Assembly: GCA_963741845.1 (NCBI GenBank) | Contig: CAVUJV010000023.1 | Coordinates: 248,001-312,000 of the forward strand | Reading direction: 5' to 3' | Length of the DNA stretch: 64,000 nucleotides | Source of the DNA: Roseiarcus sp963741845 | Lineage (GTDB): Bacteria; Pseudomonadota; Alphaproteobacteria; Rhizobiales; Beijerinckiaceae | Part shown: one piece after another, positions 47,524 to 57,512 of the stretch | Numbering within the stretch: the first letter of the stretch is position 1 | Layout: each line of letters begins with the position of its first letter | Translations under genes and position numbers: made by a program | Notes under the pieces: model-generated | The model's input: the letters and a program-made list of their open reading frames with translations, nothing else | Database searches by the model: none | What the model was told of the DNA's origin: nothing

Positions 47524-48282
47524 CCGACATCGACGACACGCTGACCCCCGAGGGCCGTCTCCCGGCCGCCGCCTATCGCGCGCTGGAGGCGCTGACCGAG
47601 GCCGGCTTCGCTGTTGCGCCAATCACGGGCCGGCCGGCCGGCTGGTGCGACATGATCGCCCGTTTCTGGCCGGTCGCCGGCGTCGTCGGCGAGAACGGCG
47701 CGTTCTACTTCGCCTATGACGCCGCGAACCGGAAGATGCGCCGCGCATACGCTGCGAGCACCGCCGAGCGCGCCGAAAACCACCGCCGGTTGGAGCGCGT
47801 GCGTGCGCGCGTACTCGCCGAGGTTCCCGGCGCCGGCGTTTCGGCCGATCAGGCCTATCGCGAGGCCGATCTCGCCATCGACTTCTGCGAGGATGTCGCG
47901 CCGCTGGCCCGCGCCAGGCGGTCAGGCGCATTCAGGAGATATTCGAGGAGGAGGGCGCGACCGCCAAGATTTCCTCGATCCACGTCAACGGCTGGTACGG
48001 CGCCTATGACAAGCTCTCAATGACGCGCCGCTTCGCGCGCGAGATCCTCGGGCTCGACATAGATGCTGAGCGCGAGGGTCGCGCGATCTTCGTTGGCGAC
48101 AGTCCCAATGATGCGCCGATGTTCGGCTTCTTCCCGCTCGCCTGCGGCGTCTCCGGCGTCCGCGCCTTCGCCGACGAGATCGAGACGCCGGGCCCGCTAT
48201 GTCACGCAAGGGCGCGGGCGGCAGCGGCTTCGTCGAGGTGGCGGAGCGTCTGATCGCGGCAAGGCGGCGCGCGGCGTCATGA
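47463..48282 (+). pseudogene. HAD-IIB-family hydrolase/phosphatase, frameshifted
   Basis: A roughly 273-residue HAD phosphatase. ATG 47463 opens MRPLAELAQADGGG. The nucleophile motif LTDIDDTLTPEG is DxDxT-like; PITGRPAGWCDM and VVGENGAFYF fit the IIB cap type. After about 47925 the frame shifts into QEIFEEEGATAKISSIHVNGWYG, and motif IV is FVGDSPNDAPMFGFF. Another shift near 48200 gives RYVTQGRGGSGFVEVAERL and a stop overlapping the next start (ATGA). It could dephosphorylate a polyol or sugar phosphate; the family also includes sucrose-phosphatase-like enzymes. Confidence 0.8.
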
Positions 48283-49798
48283 GCGCGCCCTTCGACGTCG
48301 CGGTGATCGGCGGCGGCGTCAATGGCGCGGGCGTGGCGCGCGACGCGGCGGGGCGCGGGCTCAAGACGCTGCTGGTGGAGAGGAACGATCTCGCCTCCGC
48401 CACGTCCTCGGCTTCAACCAAGCTCATTCACGGCGGCTTGCGCTATCTCGAACATTACGCCTTCCGCCTCGTGCGCCATGCGCTGGAGGAGCGCGAGAGT
48501 TTTGTGGGCGGCGCGCCGCATATCATCTGGCCGATGCGCTTCGTGCTGCCTTACCGGGCGGGGCTGCGCCCGGCCTGGATGCTGCGCTCGGGCCTGTTTC
48601 TCTACGACCACATCGGCGGCCGCCGGCTTCTGCCGCCGACCCGCACGCTACGCCTCGACCGCGACCCCGCCGGCGCGCCCTTGCGCGACGTGTCGCGTCT
48701 CGGTTTCGAATATTCCGATTGTTGGGTGCAGGACGCCCGTCTCGTCGTGCTGAACGCCCGCGACGCGGCGGACCGGGGCGCCGACGTGCGCGTGCGAACC
48801 GCCTTTTAAGCGCGGAGCGCGAGGGCGGGGAATTCTGGCGGCTCGACCTCGAAGGCCCGGGCGCGGGGCGAAGAGACGGCGCGGGCGCGGGCGATCGTCA
48901 ACGCCGCCGGCCCCTGGGTCGGCGAGGCGATCCGTCGCGTCGCCGGCGCCGACAGCCAGCGCCAAAGTGAGGCTCGTGCAGGGCTCGCACATCGTCGTGC
49001 GCAAGCTCTACGATCACCAGCGCTGCTATTTCTTCCAGAACCCCGACGGCCGCATCTTCTTCGCCATACCCTACGAGGAGGACTTCACGCTGATCGGCAC
49101 CACGGATCGGGACTTGCCGGCGATCTCCATGAGGTGCGCGCCAGCGAGGCCGAAATCGCATATCTGATCGCCGCCGCCAACCGCTATTTCCGGAGGACGC
49201 TCGCGCGCCCGAGGATGTCGTGTGGAGATATTCCGGCGTGCGGCCGCTCTACGACGACGGCGCGAGCGCGGCCAAGGACGCGACGCGCGATTATGTGCTG
49301 AAGCTCGACGGCGAGCGGGGTCCCGCGCTCCTCAACGTATTCGGGGGCAAGATCACCACCTACCGGCGGCTTGCCGAGGATGTGCTGGACAAGCTGGCCG
49401 GCGCTGCCCCAGGCGGCGCGCCGCGCCGGCTGGACGGCGCGGGCGAGCCTGCCCGGCGGCGATTTCCCTGTCGACGGCGCCGGGGCGCTCGCCGCCGAAT
49501 GGCGCGGCGGAATGGCTTCCTCACCGCGCGAGAGGCGCGCCGTTATGTGCGCCACTACGGCACGCTGACGCGGCGCTTCTGGGCGCAGCCGGCGGCGCGA
49601 GGATCTCGGCCGCGATTTCGGCGGCGATTTGACGGAAGCGGAAGTCGACTATCTGATGGACAACGAATATGCGCGAAGCGCGGAGGACGTCGTCTGGCGG
49701 CGCACGAAATCGGGCCTGCGGATGCGCGCCGACGAAATCGCGGCGCTCGGCCAATGGATGGCGGCGGGTCCGGGAGAAGGGCGGCGGCGACCGTCTGA
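48279..49798 (+). pseudogene. GlpD-type FAD-dependent glycerol-3-phosphate dehydrogenase, many frameshifts
   Basis: A roughly 507-residue flavoprotein. FDVAVIGGGVNGAGVARDAAGRGL is the FAD site. SSASTKLIHGGLRYLEHYAFRLV and FEYSDCWVQDARLVV are GlpD signatures. A lost T at about 48806 precedes LSAEREGGEF. Further shifts near 48865, 48960, 49118 and 49195 separate AIVNAAGPWVGEAI, VRLVQGSHIVV, FFAIPYEEDFTLIGTTD and WRYSGVRPLYDDG. LLNVFGGKITTYRRLAEDVL is clear. The C-terminal domain is very broken. EryB of erythritol catabolism is homologous, so the substrate may be a C4 polyol phosphate. Confidence 0.83.
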
Positions 49799-49818
49799 AC
49801 AAAGGGGAGGCAAGCGCA

Positions 49819-51340
49819 ATGGAGCGGGATCTCGTCATCGGCGTCGATTCCTCGACATCGGCGACCAAGGCTATCGCCTGGGACGCGCAGGGACACCCGA
49901 TCGCCGAGGGCCGCGCCGCGATCCCGCTGGCCAATCCCGCGCCCGGCTATTTCGAACAGGCGCCGCAGGACTGGTGGCGCTCGACCGCGACGGCGCTCAG
50001 CGAACTCTGCGGCAAGATCGACCCGCGCCGCGTCGCGGGCCTCGCCATCTCCAACCAGCGCGAGACTTTCGCGCCTTCGACGAGGCGGGGAGCCGCTGCG
50101 GCCGGGCATGGTCTGGCTCGACGACCGCGCCCAGCCGCAGGTGCGCCGCTTCGGCGAGACCTTCGGGGCGGAGCGCTCGCACGCCATCAACGGCAAGCCG
50201 CTCGACGTGATCCCCCGTCTGTTCCGCATCCTGTGGATGCGCGAGCATGAGCCGGAGATTTTCGCGCGCACGCACAAATTCGCCGAAGTCCACGCCTTTC
50301 TCTGTTTTCGTCTGACCGGCTATTGGGTCGCCTCCACGGCTTCGGCCGATCCGACCGGCATGCTCGACATCCGCAGCTTCGATTGGTCCGACGAGATCCT
50401 GCAAGCCTCGGGCGTGGCGCGCGCGCAGATTCCGGGCCTCGCCCGGCCGGGCGAGAGGATCGGCGAGGTGACGGGCGCCGCAGCGGCGGCGACGGGGCTG
50501 CCGGCGGGGCTGCCGGTGTTCGCCGCCGGCGGCGACGGGCAATGCGCGGCGACCGGCGTTGCTGGGCTGCGGCCGGGGCGCGCTTACGCCAATCTTGGCA
50601 CGGCGGCGGTCGCCGGCCTCTATGGCGCGGCGCCGGCGATCAATCGCGCCTTCCGCACCGAGACGGCGGTCGCCGACGAGGGCTACATCTACGAGATGTG
50701 CCTGCGCGGCGGCACGTTCGTCGTCGATTGGATGCTCGAGGCGATGTTCGGCCGCGACGGCGCGCAACGCCGCAAGGCCTTCGCCGCCTGGAGGCCGAGG
50801 CGGCGCGGCTGCCGGTGGGGGCGGGCGGCCTTCTCGTCCCCTATTGGCAGGGCTGCATGACGCCGCACTGGGACGGCGACGCGCGCGGCGTGGTCGCCGG
50901 GCTCAGCGGCTCGACCGAAGCGCGCGCATCTGCATCGCGCCACGCTCGAAGGCATCGCGCTGGAGATCGCCGTCTGCATGGAGCAGGCGTCGCGCAAGTC
51001 CGGCTGCGCGCTCGATCATTATGTCGCCATCGGCGGGGGCGCGGCCTCCGACCTCTGGCTGCAAATTCTCGCCGACGCCAGCGCCAAGCCGGTGTTTCGC
51101 TCGACCACCGCCGAAGCCTCGGCGCTCGGCGCCGGCATGGCGGCGGCCAAGGGCGTGGGTTGGAGCCCGACCCTGCGCGAGGCGTCCGAGGCGATGGCGG
51201 GCGAGATCGTCTCCCGCTTCGAGCCGATCGCCGCCAATGTCGAGCGCTACCGCGAGCTGCGGGCGATCTACACCGAGTTCTGGCCGCTTATGGCCGCGTG
51301 GAACAGGCGGCTGGCCGAATTCGCGCCGGGCGGGTCATGA
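49819..51340 (+). pseudogene. FGGY-family carbohydrate kinase, three frameshifts
   Basis: A roughly 507-residue sugar or polyol kinase of the xylulokinase/glycerokinase fold. ATG 49819 follows GGGGAGGCAAGCGCA. VIGVDSSTSATKAIAWD is the phosphate-1 motif. After a shift near 50076 come GMVWLDDRAQPQVRRFGE, STASADPTGMLDIR, AAGGDGQCAATGVAG and LGTAAVAGLYG. Shifts near 50793 and 50922 precede VGAGGLLVPYWQG and HRATLEGIALEIAVCMEQ. IGGGAASDLWLQILAD ends the ATP site. It more resembles xylulose-type than glycerol-type kinases. The stop overlaps the GMC gene by four bases. Confidence 0.85.
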
Positions 51341-52967
51341 CGGATCATTACGACTACATCGTCATCGGCGGCGGCTCCGCCGGCTGCGTCGCCGCGACCC
51401 GGCTCGTTCGCGACGGCGGCGCGCGGGTTCTCCTGATCGAGCGAGGACAGGAGAAGCAGCCGCCGATCCTGCAAATGCCCGCCGGCTACATGAAATATCT
51501 CGCGCGCGAAGACTATTTGGAGATGCACGAGACCGTCGCGCAGCCGCAACTCGACGGACGCGCGCCGATCGTGCCGCAGGCGCGGATTCTCGGCGGCGGC
51601 AGCTCCGTCAATGCGATGGTCTACATGCGCGGCCAGCGCGAGGACTTCGATGGCTGGGACACCTTTCTCGGGGGCGGCGCCGGGTGGTCCTATGCGGACG
51701 TTCTGCCGCACTTCCGCGCCATGGAGGGCAACACCAAGATCAATGACTGTTATCACGGCGTCGACGGCCCGCTCTGGATGTCCGACCCCGGCCGCATCGA
51801 CCCGCTGACGGAAGCCTTCATGCTCGCCGTGCAGGGGATCGGCGTCCGCTACAATCCCGATTTCAACGGCGCGCGGCAGGCGGGCGTCGGGCCGATGCCG
51901 CACACGATAGGGCGGCATCGCCGCTGCCATGCTGTCGACGCCTTTCTCTCGCAGATCCGGCGAGACCGCCGGCTCGCCCTCGTCACCGGGGCGCTGGCGA
52001 CCCGCGTGCTGATCGAGAGCGGCCGAGCCGTCGGGGTCGAGTATCGGCAAAGCGGGGTAATGCGCCGCGCCTATGCGGATGCGGAAGTGCTGGTCGCGGC
52101 GGGGACATACAACACCGCAAAACTGCTGATGCTGTCGGGGCTGGGCCCGCCGATCATCTCGCCGCTTCGGCATGCCTGTCGTCTGCGACTTGCCCGGCGT
52201 CGGCCAGAATTTGCAGGACCATCACGAAGTTCCGGTCATCAGCTCCATTCGCGGCCCCGGCGGATATTTCGGCCAGGATCGCGGCTGGCGCATGCTGCGG
52301 AACGGACTGCAATATCTGCTGTTCAAGTCGGGGCCCGTCACGACGACCGGGGTCGAGGCCTGCGCCTTCGTCGACCCGGACGGATCGGATCGCCCGACGA
52401 TCCAGCTCTATTGCGTGCCGACGGTCTATCTCGACCGGGACGTCAGGAACGTGAAGCCGACGCATGGCGTCACGCTGACACCGTGTCTGCTGCGTCCGAA
52501 AGCGCGCGGATCGGTGCGGCTGCGCTCGGCCGATCCCTCCGACAAGCCGGTGGTCGACAGCAACTTCTTCGGCGATCCCGAGGATCTTCGCTTGACGCTG
52601 GCGGCGATGCGCTTGCCCGCCGCGTGCTGCCGCGGCGCCGCTCGCCTCGCTGGTGCGAGAGGAAATGCTGCCCGGCGCGCGGATGCCTGCGAGCGACGCC
52701 GATCTTGCGCCCTATGCGAAGCGCATGGTCAAGACCAACTACCATCCGGTCGGCACAGCGCGGATGGGACAGGACGGCGACCCGGCCGCCGTGCTCGATC
52801 CGCGATTCGCGTCCGGGGCGTGGAGAGCTCTGCGGGTGATCGATTGCGCGGCGATGCCGCTGATCGTGTCCGGCAACACCAACGCAGCCGCGATGATGCT
52901 GGGCGATCGGGCGGCGAGCTTCATTCTCAAGTCGCAGGAGCCCGTCGCTAGTACCGCTGGCGGGTAG
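51337..52967 (+). pseudogene. GMC-family FAD oxidoreductase (choline/alcohol dehydrogenase type), two frameshifts
   Basis: A roughly 543-residue glucose-methanol-choline oxidoreductase. DYIVIGGGSAGCVAATRLV is the FAD motif, and ARILGGGSSVNAMVYMRG is GMC signature 1. The frame moves near 52167 into VCDLPGVGQNLQDHHEVPV, and near 52612 into LVREEMLPGARMP. The catalytic HPVGTARMG and the final IVSGNTNAAAMMLGDRAA are present. It would oxidise a primary alcohol, perhaps the imported polyol, passing electrons to a quinone or dye. Its last 20 bases overlap the convergent SDR gene. Confidence 0.85.
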
Positions 52968-53673
52968 GGGTGATGCAGATTTCCTGCACAAGCGCACGCT
53001 GCGGAAGGTTGTAGGTCTGAAGCATCAGTTCGGCGATCGGCTCAGGTCCGATGCCGCCGTCGATGGCCGCCTTGTTCGCGCGGTAGTTCGCAAGCGTCGT
53101 CGGATCGGTGACGTGATCGAGAACTTCGGTCTCGATGATGCCCGGCGACAGCACGACGACGCGTACGTCGTAGGCGGAGAGATATTCGCGCAGGCCTTCC
53201 GAGACCGCGTGGACGAAAAACTTGGTGCCGCAATAGACCGTGTGATCCGGGTAGACCTTCCTCCCGGCGATTGAGCTCATCATGAACAGGGTGCCGTGTC
53301 GCCGCTCCATCATGCCCGCCATCACGGCATGGACGCTGTTCATCACGCCTTTCGCGTTGATGTCGATCATCTCGTCCCACTCCTCGGGACGCTGGCGGCC
53401 GATATCGGCGAGTCTGGCGACGCCCGCGTTGGCGAACATCATGTCGGCGGGGCCGAACTTTGCCTCCGCGTCGCGCACGGCGCCCTGAATCTGCGCTCGG
53501 TCGCGCACGTCGACCTGGCGACACATCGCATTCGGAAGGCCGAGCGCCTCCATGCGGTCGATCCGGCGCGCCATCAGGAGAACGGGATGGCCGGCCGCCG
53601 AAAAGGTCTTGGCGACAGCCTCGCCAATGCCGGAACTCGCGCCCGTCACGGCGATCAAAGGTTTTGCGTCCAT
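52948..53673 (-). CDS. SDR-family oxidoreductase next to the polyol operon
   Basis: A 241-residue short-chain dehydrogenase. AVTGASSGIGEAV is the cofactor motif, then NAGVARL. The catalytic Ser-Tyr-Lys is in MMSSIAG and YCGTKFF. ATG 53673 (MDAKPLIAV) is chosen for GGAG upstream; ATG 53694 is a second choice. It is transcribed toward the operon and probably with, or just after, the SorC regulator gene on the same strand. A polyol-to-ketose role is plausible but inferred. Confidence 0.88.
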   Translation of the reverse strand: MDAKPLIAVTGASSGIGEAVAKTFSAAGHPVLLMARRIDRMEALGLPNAMCRQVDVRDRAQIQGAVRDAEAKFGPADMMFANAGVARLADIGRQRPEEWDEMIDINAKGVMNSVHAVMAGMMERRHGTLFMMSSIAGRKVYPDHTVYCGTKFFVHAVSEGLREYLSAYDVRVVVLSPGIIETEVLDHVTDPTTLANYRANKAAIDGGIGPEPIAELMLQTYNLPQRALVQEICITPTRQRY

Positions 53674-53800
53674 GGGCGCCCTCTCCGGGGTCATGCGTCG
53701 CCGGCGTTCTGGAACGGCGATTCGGTTGTCGTTCTCGCGCCGGAAGAGGCGCCCAAGCAAAGGACATAACACGCCGACATATGTCAACGCGTGAGGCGTC

Positions 53801-54799
53801 TCAGGACGCGGCGCGTCCTGACAGCAGTTCGGAAGCAGCGTCCTCGTCCGTCACCAGATGCGTGACATAGCCGCCGCGCAGGGCCGCCCGGAGCGCTTCG
53901 ACCTTTTCAGGTCCGCCCGCGACGCAAAGGCGATTGGGCAGCCGCTTCAGTTCCTCAAGCGTGATGCCGATCAGGCGGTCGTCGATGTCGCCGAGAACCG
54001 GCTGGCCCTTCTCGTCGATGAAGCGGCCGATCAGCACGCCCCTCGCCCCACGCCGCACATAGGCGTCGATCTCCGTCGGACTCGCGAGATGGGCCATGCG
54101 GATGGTCGCCTTCGAGGCGACGTCGCCGACGCCAAACAGCACCCTGTTGGCCGAGCGAATCAGTTTGAACTGATTGATGAGAGCCGGCTCGTCCAGAAGC
54201 AGTGCGCGCAGCCTCTCGCTGGAGAGTACGGCGGGCGCGAGCAGGTTGGCGCAGCGCGCCCGCATGCGGCTCGCGAGCACGGTCGAGCAGAGCTCCGGGG
54301 AAAACTCGGCGGCGCTGGCCGGGGAGCTGCCGCAGATTTGCACCACCGTATAAGGGCCCGGCCGCTCGGGCGCCTGCATGGATTCGGCCACCGCCATCAC
54401 CGTGCGTCCCCACGCCACTCCAATGATGTCTCCCGATTGCGCTTGGGTGCTCAGGACCCTCGCGCCGGCCTCGCCAAGGCGTCGCGTGAGGGGCGCGTCC
54501 GGCAGCCTCGGGATCACGTAGGCGGCCTCGAGCCCGTAAGCTTCCGCCAGCGCCCGCGAAAGGCGCGTGCGGGCCGACGCTTCCGGGTTGATACGGATCG
54601 TGACCGCGCCGCGCTCGCGCGCGTCCTGCAGAAGCTTCACGATCGTCGCGCGCGATAGGCCGAGTTGATCGGCAATCTCGCTCTGAGTCTTCTGATCTAC
54701 GTAGTAGAGCCAGGCCGCCCAAGCAATCATGTCGTCGAATTCGGACGGAACGGACACGGGCCCGCCTGATGCGCTGTCCGGTTTCGCGACGGTTTTCAT
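53801..54799 (-). CDS. SorC/DeoR-type sugar-binding transcriptional regulator
   Basis: A 332-residue SorC-family regulator. The HTH reads KTQSEIADQLGLSRATIVKLLQDARERG. The rest is a sugar-phosphate-binding domain with SGDIIGVAWGRTVMAVAE, FGVGDV, GVLIGRFIDEKGQPV and GGPEKVEALRAAL. Members such as EryD sense sugar-alcohol phosphates. It is the only regulator next to the plus-strand polyol operon. A clear ATG (54799) follows AGGATTGGAGA. It is inferred to control the operon that starts at 40616. Confidence 0.9.
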   Translation of the reverse strand: MKTVAKPDSASGGPVSVPSEFDDMIAWAAWLYYVDQKTQSEIADQLGLSRATIVKLLQDARERGAVTIRINPEASARTRLSRALAEAYGLEAAYVIPRLPDAPLTRRLGEAGARVLSTQAQSGDIIGVAWGRTVMAVAESMQAPERPGPYTVVQICGSSPASAAEFSPELCSTVLASRMRARCANLLAPAVLSSERLRALLLDEPALINQFKLIRSANRVLFGVGDVASKATIRMAHLASPTEIDAYVRRGARGVLIGRFIDEKGQPVLGDIDDRLIGITLEELKRLPNRLCVAGGPEKVEALRAALRGGYVTHLVTDEDAASELLSGRAAS

Positions 54800-54947
54800 T
54801 CTCCAATCCTTAGGAGGCGCCCAAAGACCTGTCGAGGGGTGAATGAATCTTGAGAAGGAGCAATCAGAACGGCAGTCGCAATTCTCTGCCGACCGGGGGG
54901 CATCGCAGAATCTTCCCGAAAAAGCGCGCTGAAGAAGGACCCCATGA

Positions 54948-55397
54948 TCAAACGCGGTTTCTATAGCTCATACGGGCGTTCGCCGCGATATCCCACCCTT
55001 CTCCCGGAAGGAAATGGAGCCTCCGCTCATCCCGGCGGCCGTCCAAAGGGCATCGAAGATCGGCTGGGGCATCGCCGTGTCGCTCACCGACGTTCAACAT
55101 CGCCTCGGACTTGCCAATCAGAAGTCGGAGGGAGATCAATTTCAGCCAGGGCGCCGCATGGAAGGCGCTCATCAATGCATACATCAGCGTCATCCCGTTC
55201 AAGGGCGACGCATCCTGCATCCCCATGCAGAGCATGTCGGGCTGGCCGCTGAATAAGCCTGTCCACAGCGCCATGATGGCAAACGTCGGCGAAGCGGCAA
55301 GACCGAGCCAACCGGCTGCGCCGGAGGCGGCATGGCCGCCCCCGGCACAGGTCTCGACGTCACGGCGCCCGACGGAAGAGATCGGCGCGTTAAACAC
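54948..55397 (-). CDS. Small membrane protein downstream of the DUF899 gene
   Basis: A putative 149-residue protein, read from GTG 55397, which overlaps the DUF899 stop. Two hydrophobic segments lie near residues 28-50 (LGLAASPTFAIMALWTGLF) and 69-90 (MTLMYALMSAFHAAPWLKLI), with a cysteine-containing link (GQPDMLCMGMQDA) and an early ETCAGGGHA. The first 90 residues look protein-like; the tail is less so and may follow a shift. I do not recognise a family. Coupling to DUF899 suggests a linked role. Confidence 0.5.
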   Translation of the reverse strand: MFNAPISSVGRRDVETCAGGGHAASGAAGWLGLAASPTFAIMALWTGLFSGQPDMLCMGMQDASPLNGMTLMYALMSAFHAAPWLKLISLRLLIGKSEAMLNVGERHGDAPADLRCPLDGRRDERRLHFLPGEGWDIAANARMSYRNRV

Positions 55398-56154
55398 GCC
55401 CGTACTCGTCGTGACGACGCCACCAGATGCCCTGCTCGTTGCGCCCTTTGGGGGCGCGATCAAGCCACTGATAGGCGCCCCAGAGGCCGTCCAGCCCGCG
55501 CGCATAGGTCGAGTAGGTATGATAAACGGCATCACCCTCGCGCACGAAGGCGCTCATGCCCGGCCGGTCACGCCGGTAGGTGGCGCCGTCGACGCCACAG
55601 GTCGCCGCGAACTGTGCGACGGCCGGCGGAACAGGGGTCACGTCCATCGCGTGGGCGCCGCGCGCATAATTGTACTCGACCGGCCCTTCCTTCTCCTGCG
55701 CCTCGGTGAACGAGACATTGAAGTCAAAGTTGAAGTCGCCGCCACGCGACGACGCCCAGGGGAACGTCCAGCCCATGCGCTGCTTGTAGGCCGTGAGCTT
55801 GTCCAGCGGCGCACGCGACACCGCCATCAGCGTGACATCGTGGTTGGCAAGGTGGACGGCAAAGCCGTCGAAGCCGTCGGCGATCATCGAGCAGGACGGG
55901 CAGCCGGCCTTGTAGTCGGGCCCGAACATGAAGTGATAGACGAGAAGCTGCGAACGCCCATCGAACAGGTCCTTCAGCGTCTTGCCGCCCGCCTCGGTGT
56001 CGAACGTGTATGGCTTGTCGATCCGGACCCAGGGCAAGCGCTGGCGCAGCCGTGCGACGTCGTCGCTCCGCCGCGTCAGGTCCTTCTCGGCGGCGAGCAA
56101 ATCGCGCCGCGCCTCCAGCCACTCTTCACGTTCTGCGGTCATATGTGTCGTCAT
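55390..56154 (-). CDS. DUF899-family thioredoxin-like protein
   Basis: A 254-residue DUF899 protein. EEWLEARRDLLAAEKDLTRR opens the fold. VYHFMFGPDYKAGCPSCSMIADGF carries a CxxC-like CPSC pair as in thioredoxin folds, and GWTFPWASSRGGDFNFDF is the most conserved block. The role of the family is unknown, though some members are called dithiol-disulfide isomerases. ATG 56154 follows AAAGGAGAGAAGAG. Divergent from the HTH regulator gene, with the small membrane protein frame after it. Confidence 0.9.
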   Translation of the reverse strand: MTTHMTAEREEWLEARRDLLAAEKDLTRRSDDVARLRQRLPWVRIDKPYTFDTEAGGKTLKDLFDGRSQLLVYHFMFGPDYKAGCPSCSMIADGFDGFAVHLANHDVTLMAVSRAPLDKLTAYKQRMGWTFPWASSRGGDFNFDFNVSFTEAQEKEGPVEYNYARGAHAMDVTPVPPAVAQFAATCGVDGATYRRDRPGMSAFVREGDAVYHTYSTYARGLDGLWGAYQWLDRAPKGRNEQGIWWRRHDEYGRV

Positions 56155-56281
56155 CTCTTCTCTCCTTTCGCTGCCCGGGACGCCGACCGCGTTTCTGCGG
56201 CGGCTTGCCCGGCGGTGAATGCGGGATAGATTTACCGTCGGTCGTCGGACGACCGGGAGTGACAAGTGTGTCGGGATTTGG

Positions 56282-57503
56282 ATGGACTCGCTGATTGCGG
56301 CCGCGGCGCGCGCGCTCGCGTTGGGTGATGCGCTTGGCGCGCTGAACCACATCGCCTTGCGCGACGATCCGCCGGCGCTCGCGCTTCGCGGCATAGCCAT
56401 GGCCCAGCTCGGCGATCTCGGCCGCGCGAAAACGCTGGTGCGGCGGGCAGGGCGCGCCTTCGGTCCGCGAGAGGCTCTCGCTCGCGCGAGATGCGTCGTC
56501 GCCGAGGCCGAGATCGCGCTCGCTTCGCGCGACCTGGGCTGGCCCGCGAAGGCGCTCGCCGCGGCATCGGCAACCCTGGAAGCGCATGGCGACCGGGCGA
56601 ACGCCGCCCATGCGCGCTATCTCGAGGTCCGGCGCCTGCTCCTGATCGGACGCCTCGACGATGCCGAGCGCGAGCTTGCGCAGCTCGATCTCTCGGCTCT
56701 TGCGCCTGCGCTGCGCGCCATCCATGAGCTCGCGGTCGGCGGGATATCCATGCGGCGTGTCCGCGCCACGGCGGCGCGCGCGGCGCTCGCCCGCGCCGAG
56801 GAAGCCGCGCGCCGGGCGGGCATTCCGGCGCTCATGGCGGAGGTCAATCAGGCCAGCGCCATCCTCGACATGCCTGCGGCGCGGCTGATCGCGCGCGGCG
56901 AGGAGCGCCCGCTCCTGCTCGAGCAAGTCGAAACGCTGCTCGCTTCGAACGCGCTTGTCATCGACGCCTGCCGCAATCTCGTGCGCGAGCGGAACATCCT
57001 CGTGCCGCTTGCAGGGCGCCCGGTGCTGTTCGCGCTTGCGCGCACGCTCGGCGAAGCGTGGCCTGGGGACGCGCCGCGGGATGTGCTGCTCGCCCGCGCG
57101 TTCGGCGCGAAGCATGCCGACGAATCGCATCGCGCGCGATTGCGGGTCGAGATCGGGCGGCTCCGCATGGCTGCTGCGGGCAGTCGCCCGCGTGAGAGCG
57201 ACAAAGACGGGGTTCGCGCTCCTGCCCCGCGCCGCGCGCGAGGTCATCGTGCTGGCGCGGCCGGTCGAGGAGGAACATGCCGACGTGCTTGCCTTCCTCG
57301 CCGACGGCGAGTCGTGGTCGAGCTCTGCGCTTGCGCTCGCGCTTGGCACAAGCCAGCGCACGGTACAGCGGGCGCTCGACTCCCTTGCCGCGTCGGGCAA
57401 AGCGCAGGCGTTCGGCCGCGGCCGGGCGCGGCGCTGGATGACCCCGCCGCTGCCCGGATTCACGACGACATTGTTACTCCCGGCGCCGCTTCCGGGCGGC
57501 TAG
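56282..57503 (+). CDS. HTH-domain regulator of an uncharacterised Rhizobiales family, one frameshift
   Basis: A roughly 407-residue protein. It starts MDSLIAAAARALALGDALGAL, with TPR-like helical repeats (LGDLGRAKTLVRRAGRAFG, ALRGIAMAQL). RARLRVEIGRLRM follows. An extra G at about 57172 shifts the frame into LLRAVARVRATKTGFALLPRAAREV. ALGTSQRTVQRALDSLAASGK is the helix-turn-helix near the end. The total is one base over a multiple of three. It is divergent from DUF899 and followed 9 bases later by a beta-propeller gene. A regulator of these neighbours is a reasonable inference. Confidence 0.75.
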
Positions 57504-57512
57504 GATGGAAGA

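Noticed and set aside
40616..54799. A standard erythritol (ery) operon
   Set aside because: eryC, the epimerase and isomerase genes are absent, and a glycerol-1-phosphate dehydrogenase and a GMC enzyme are present instead.
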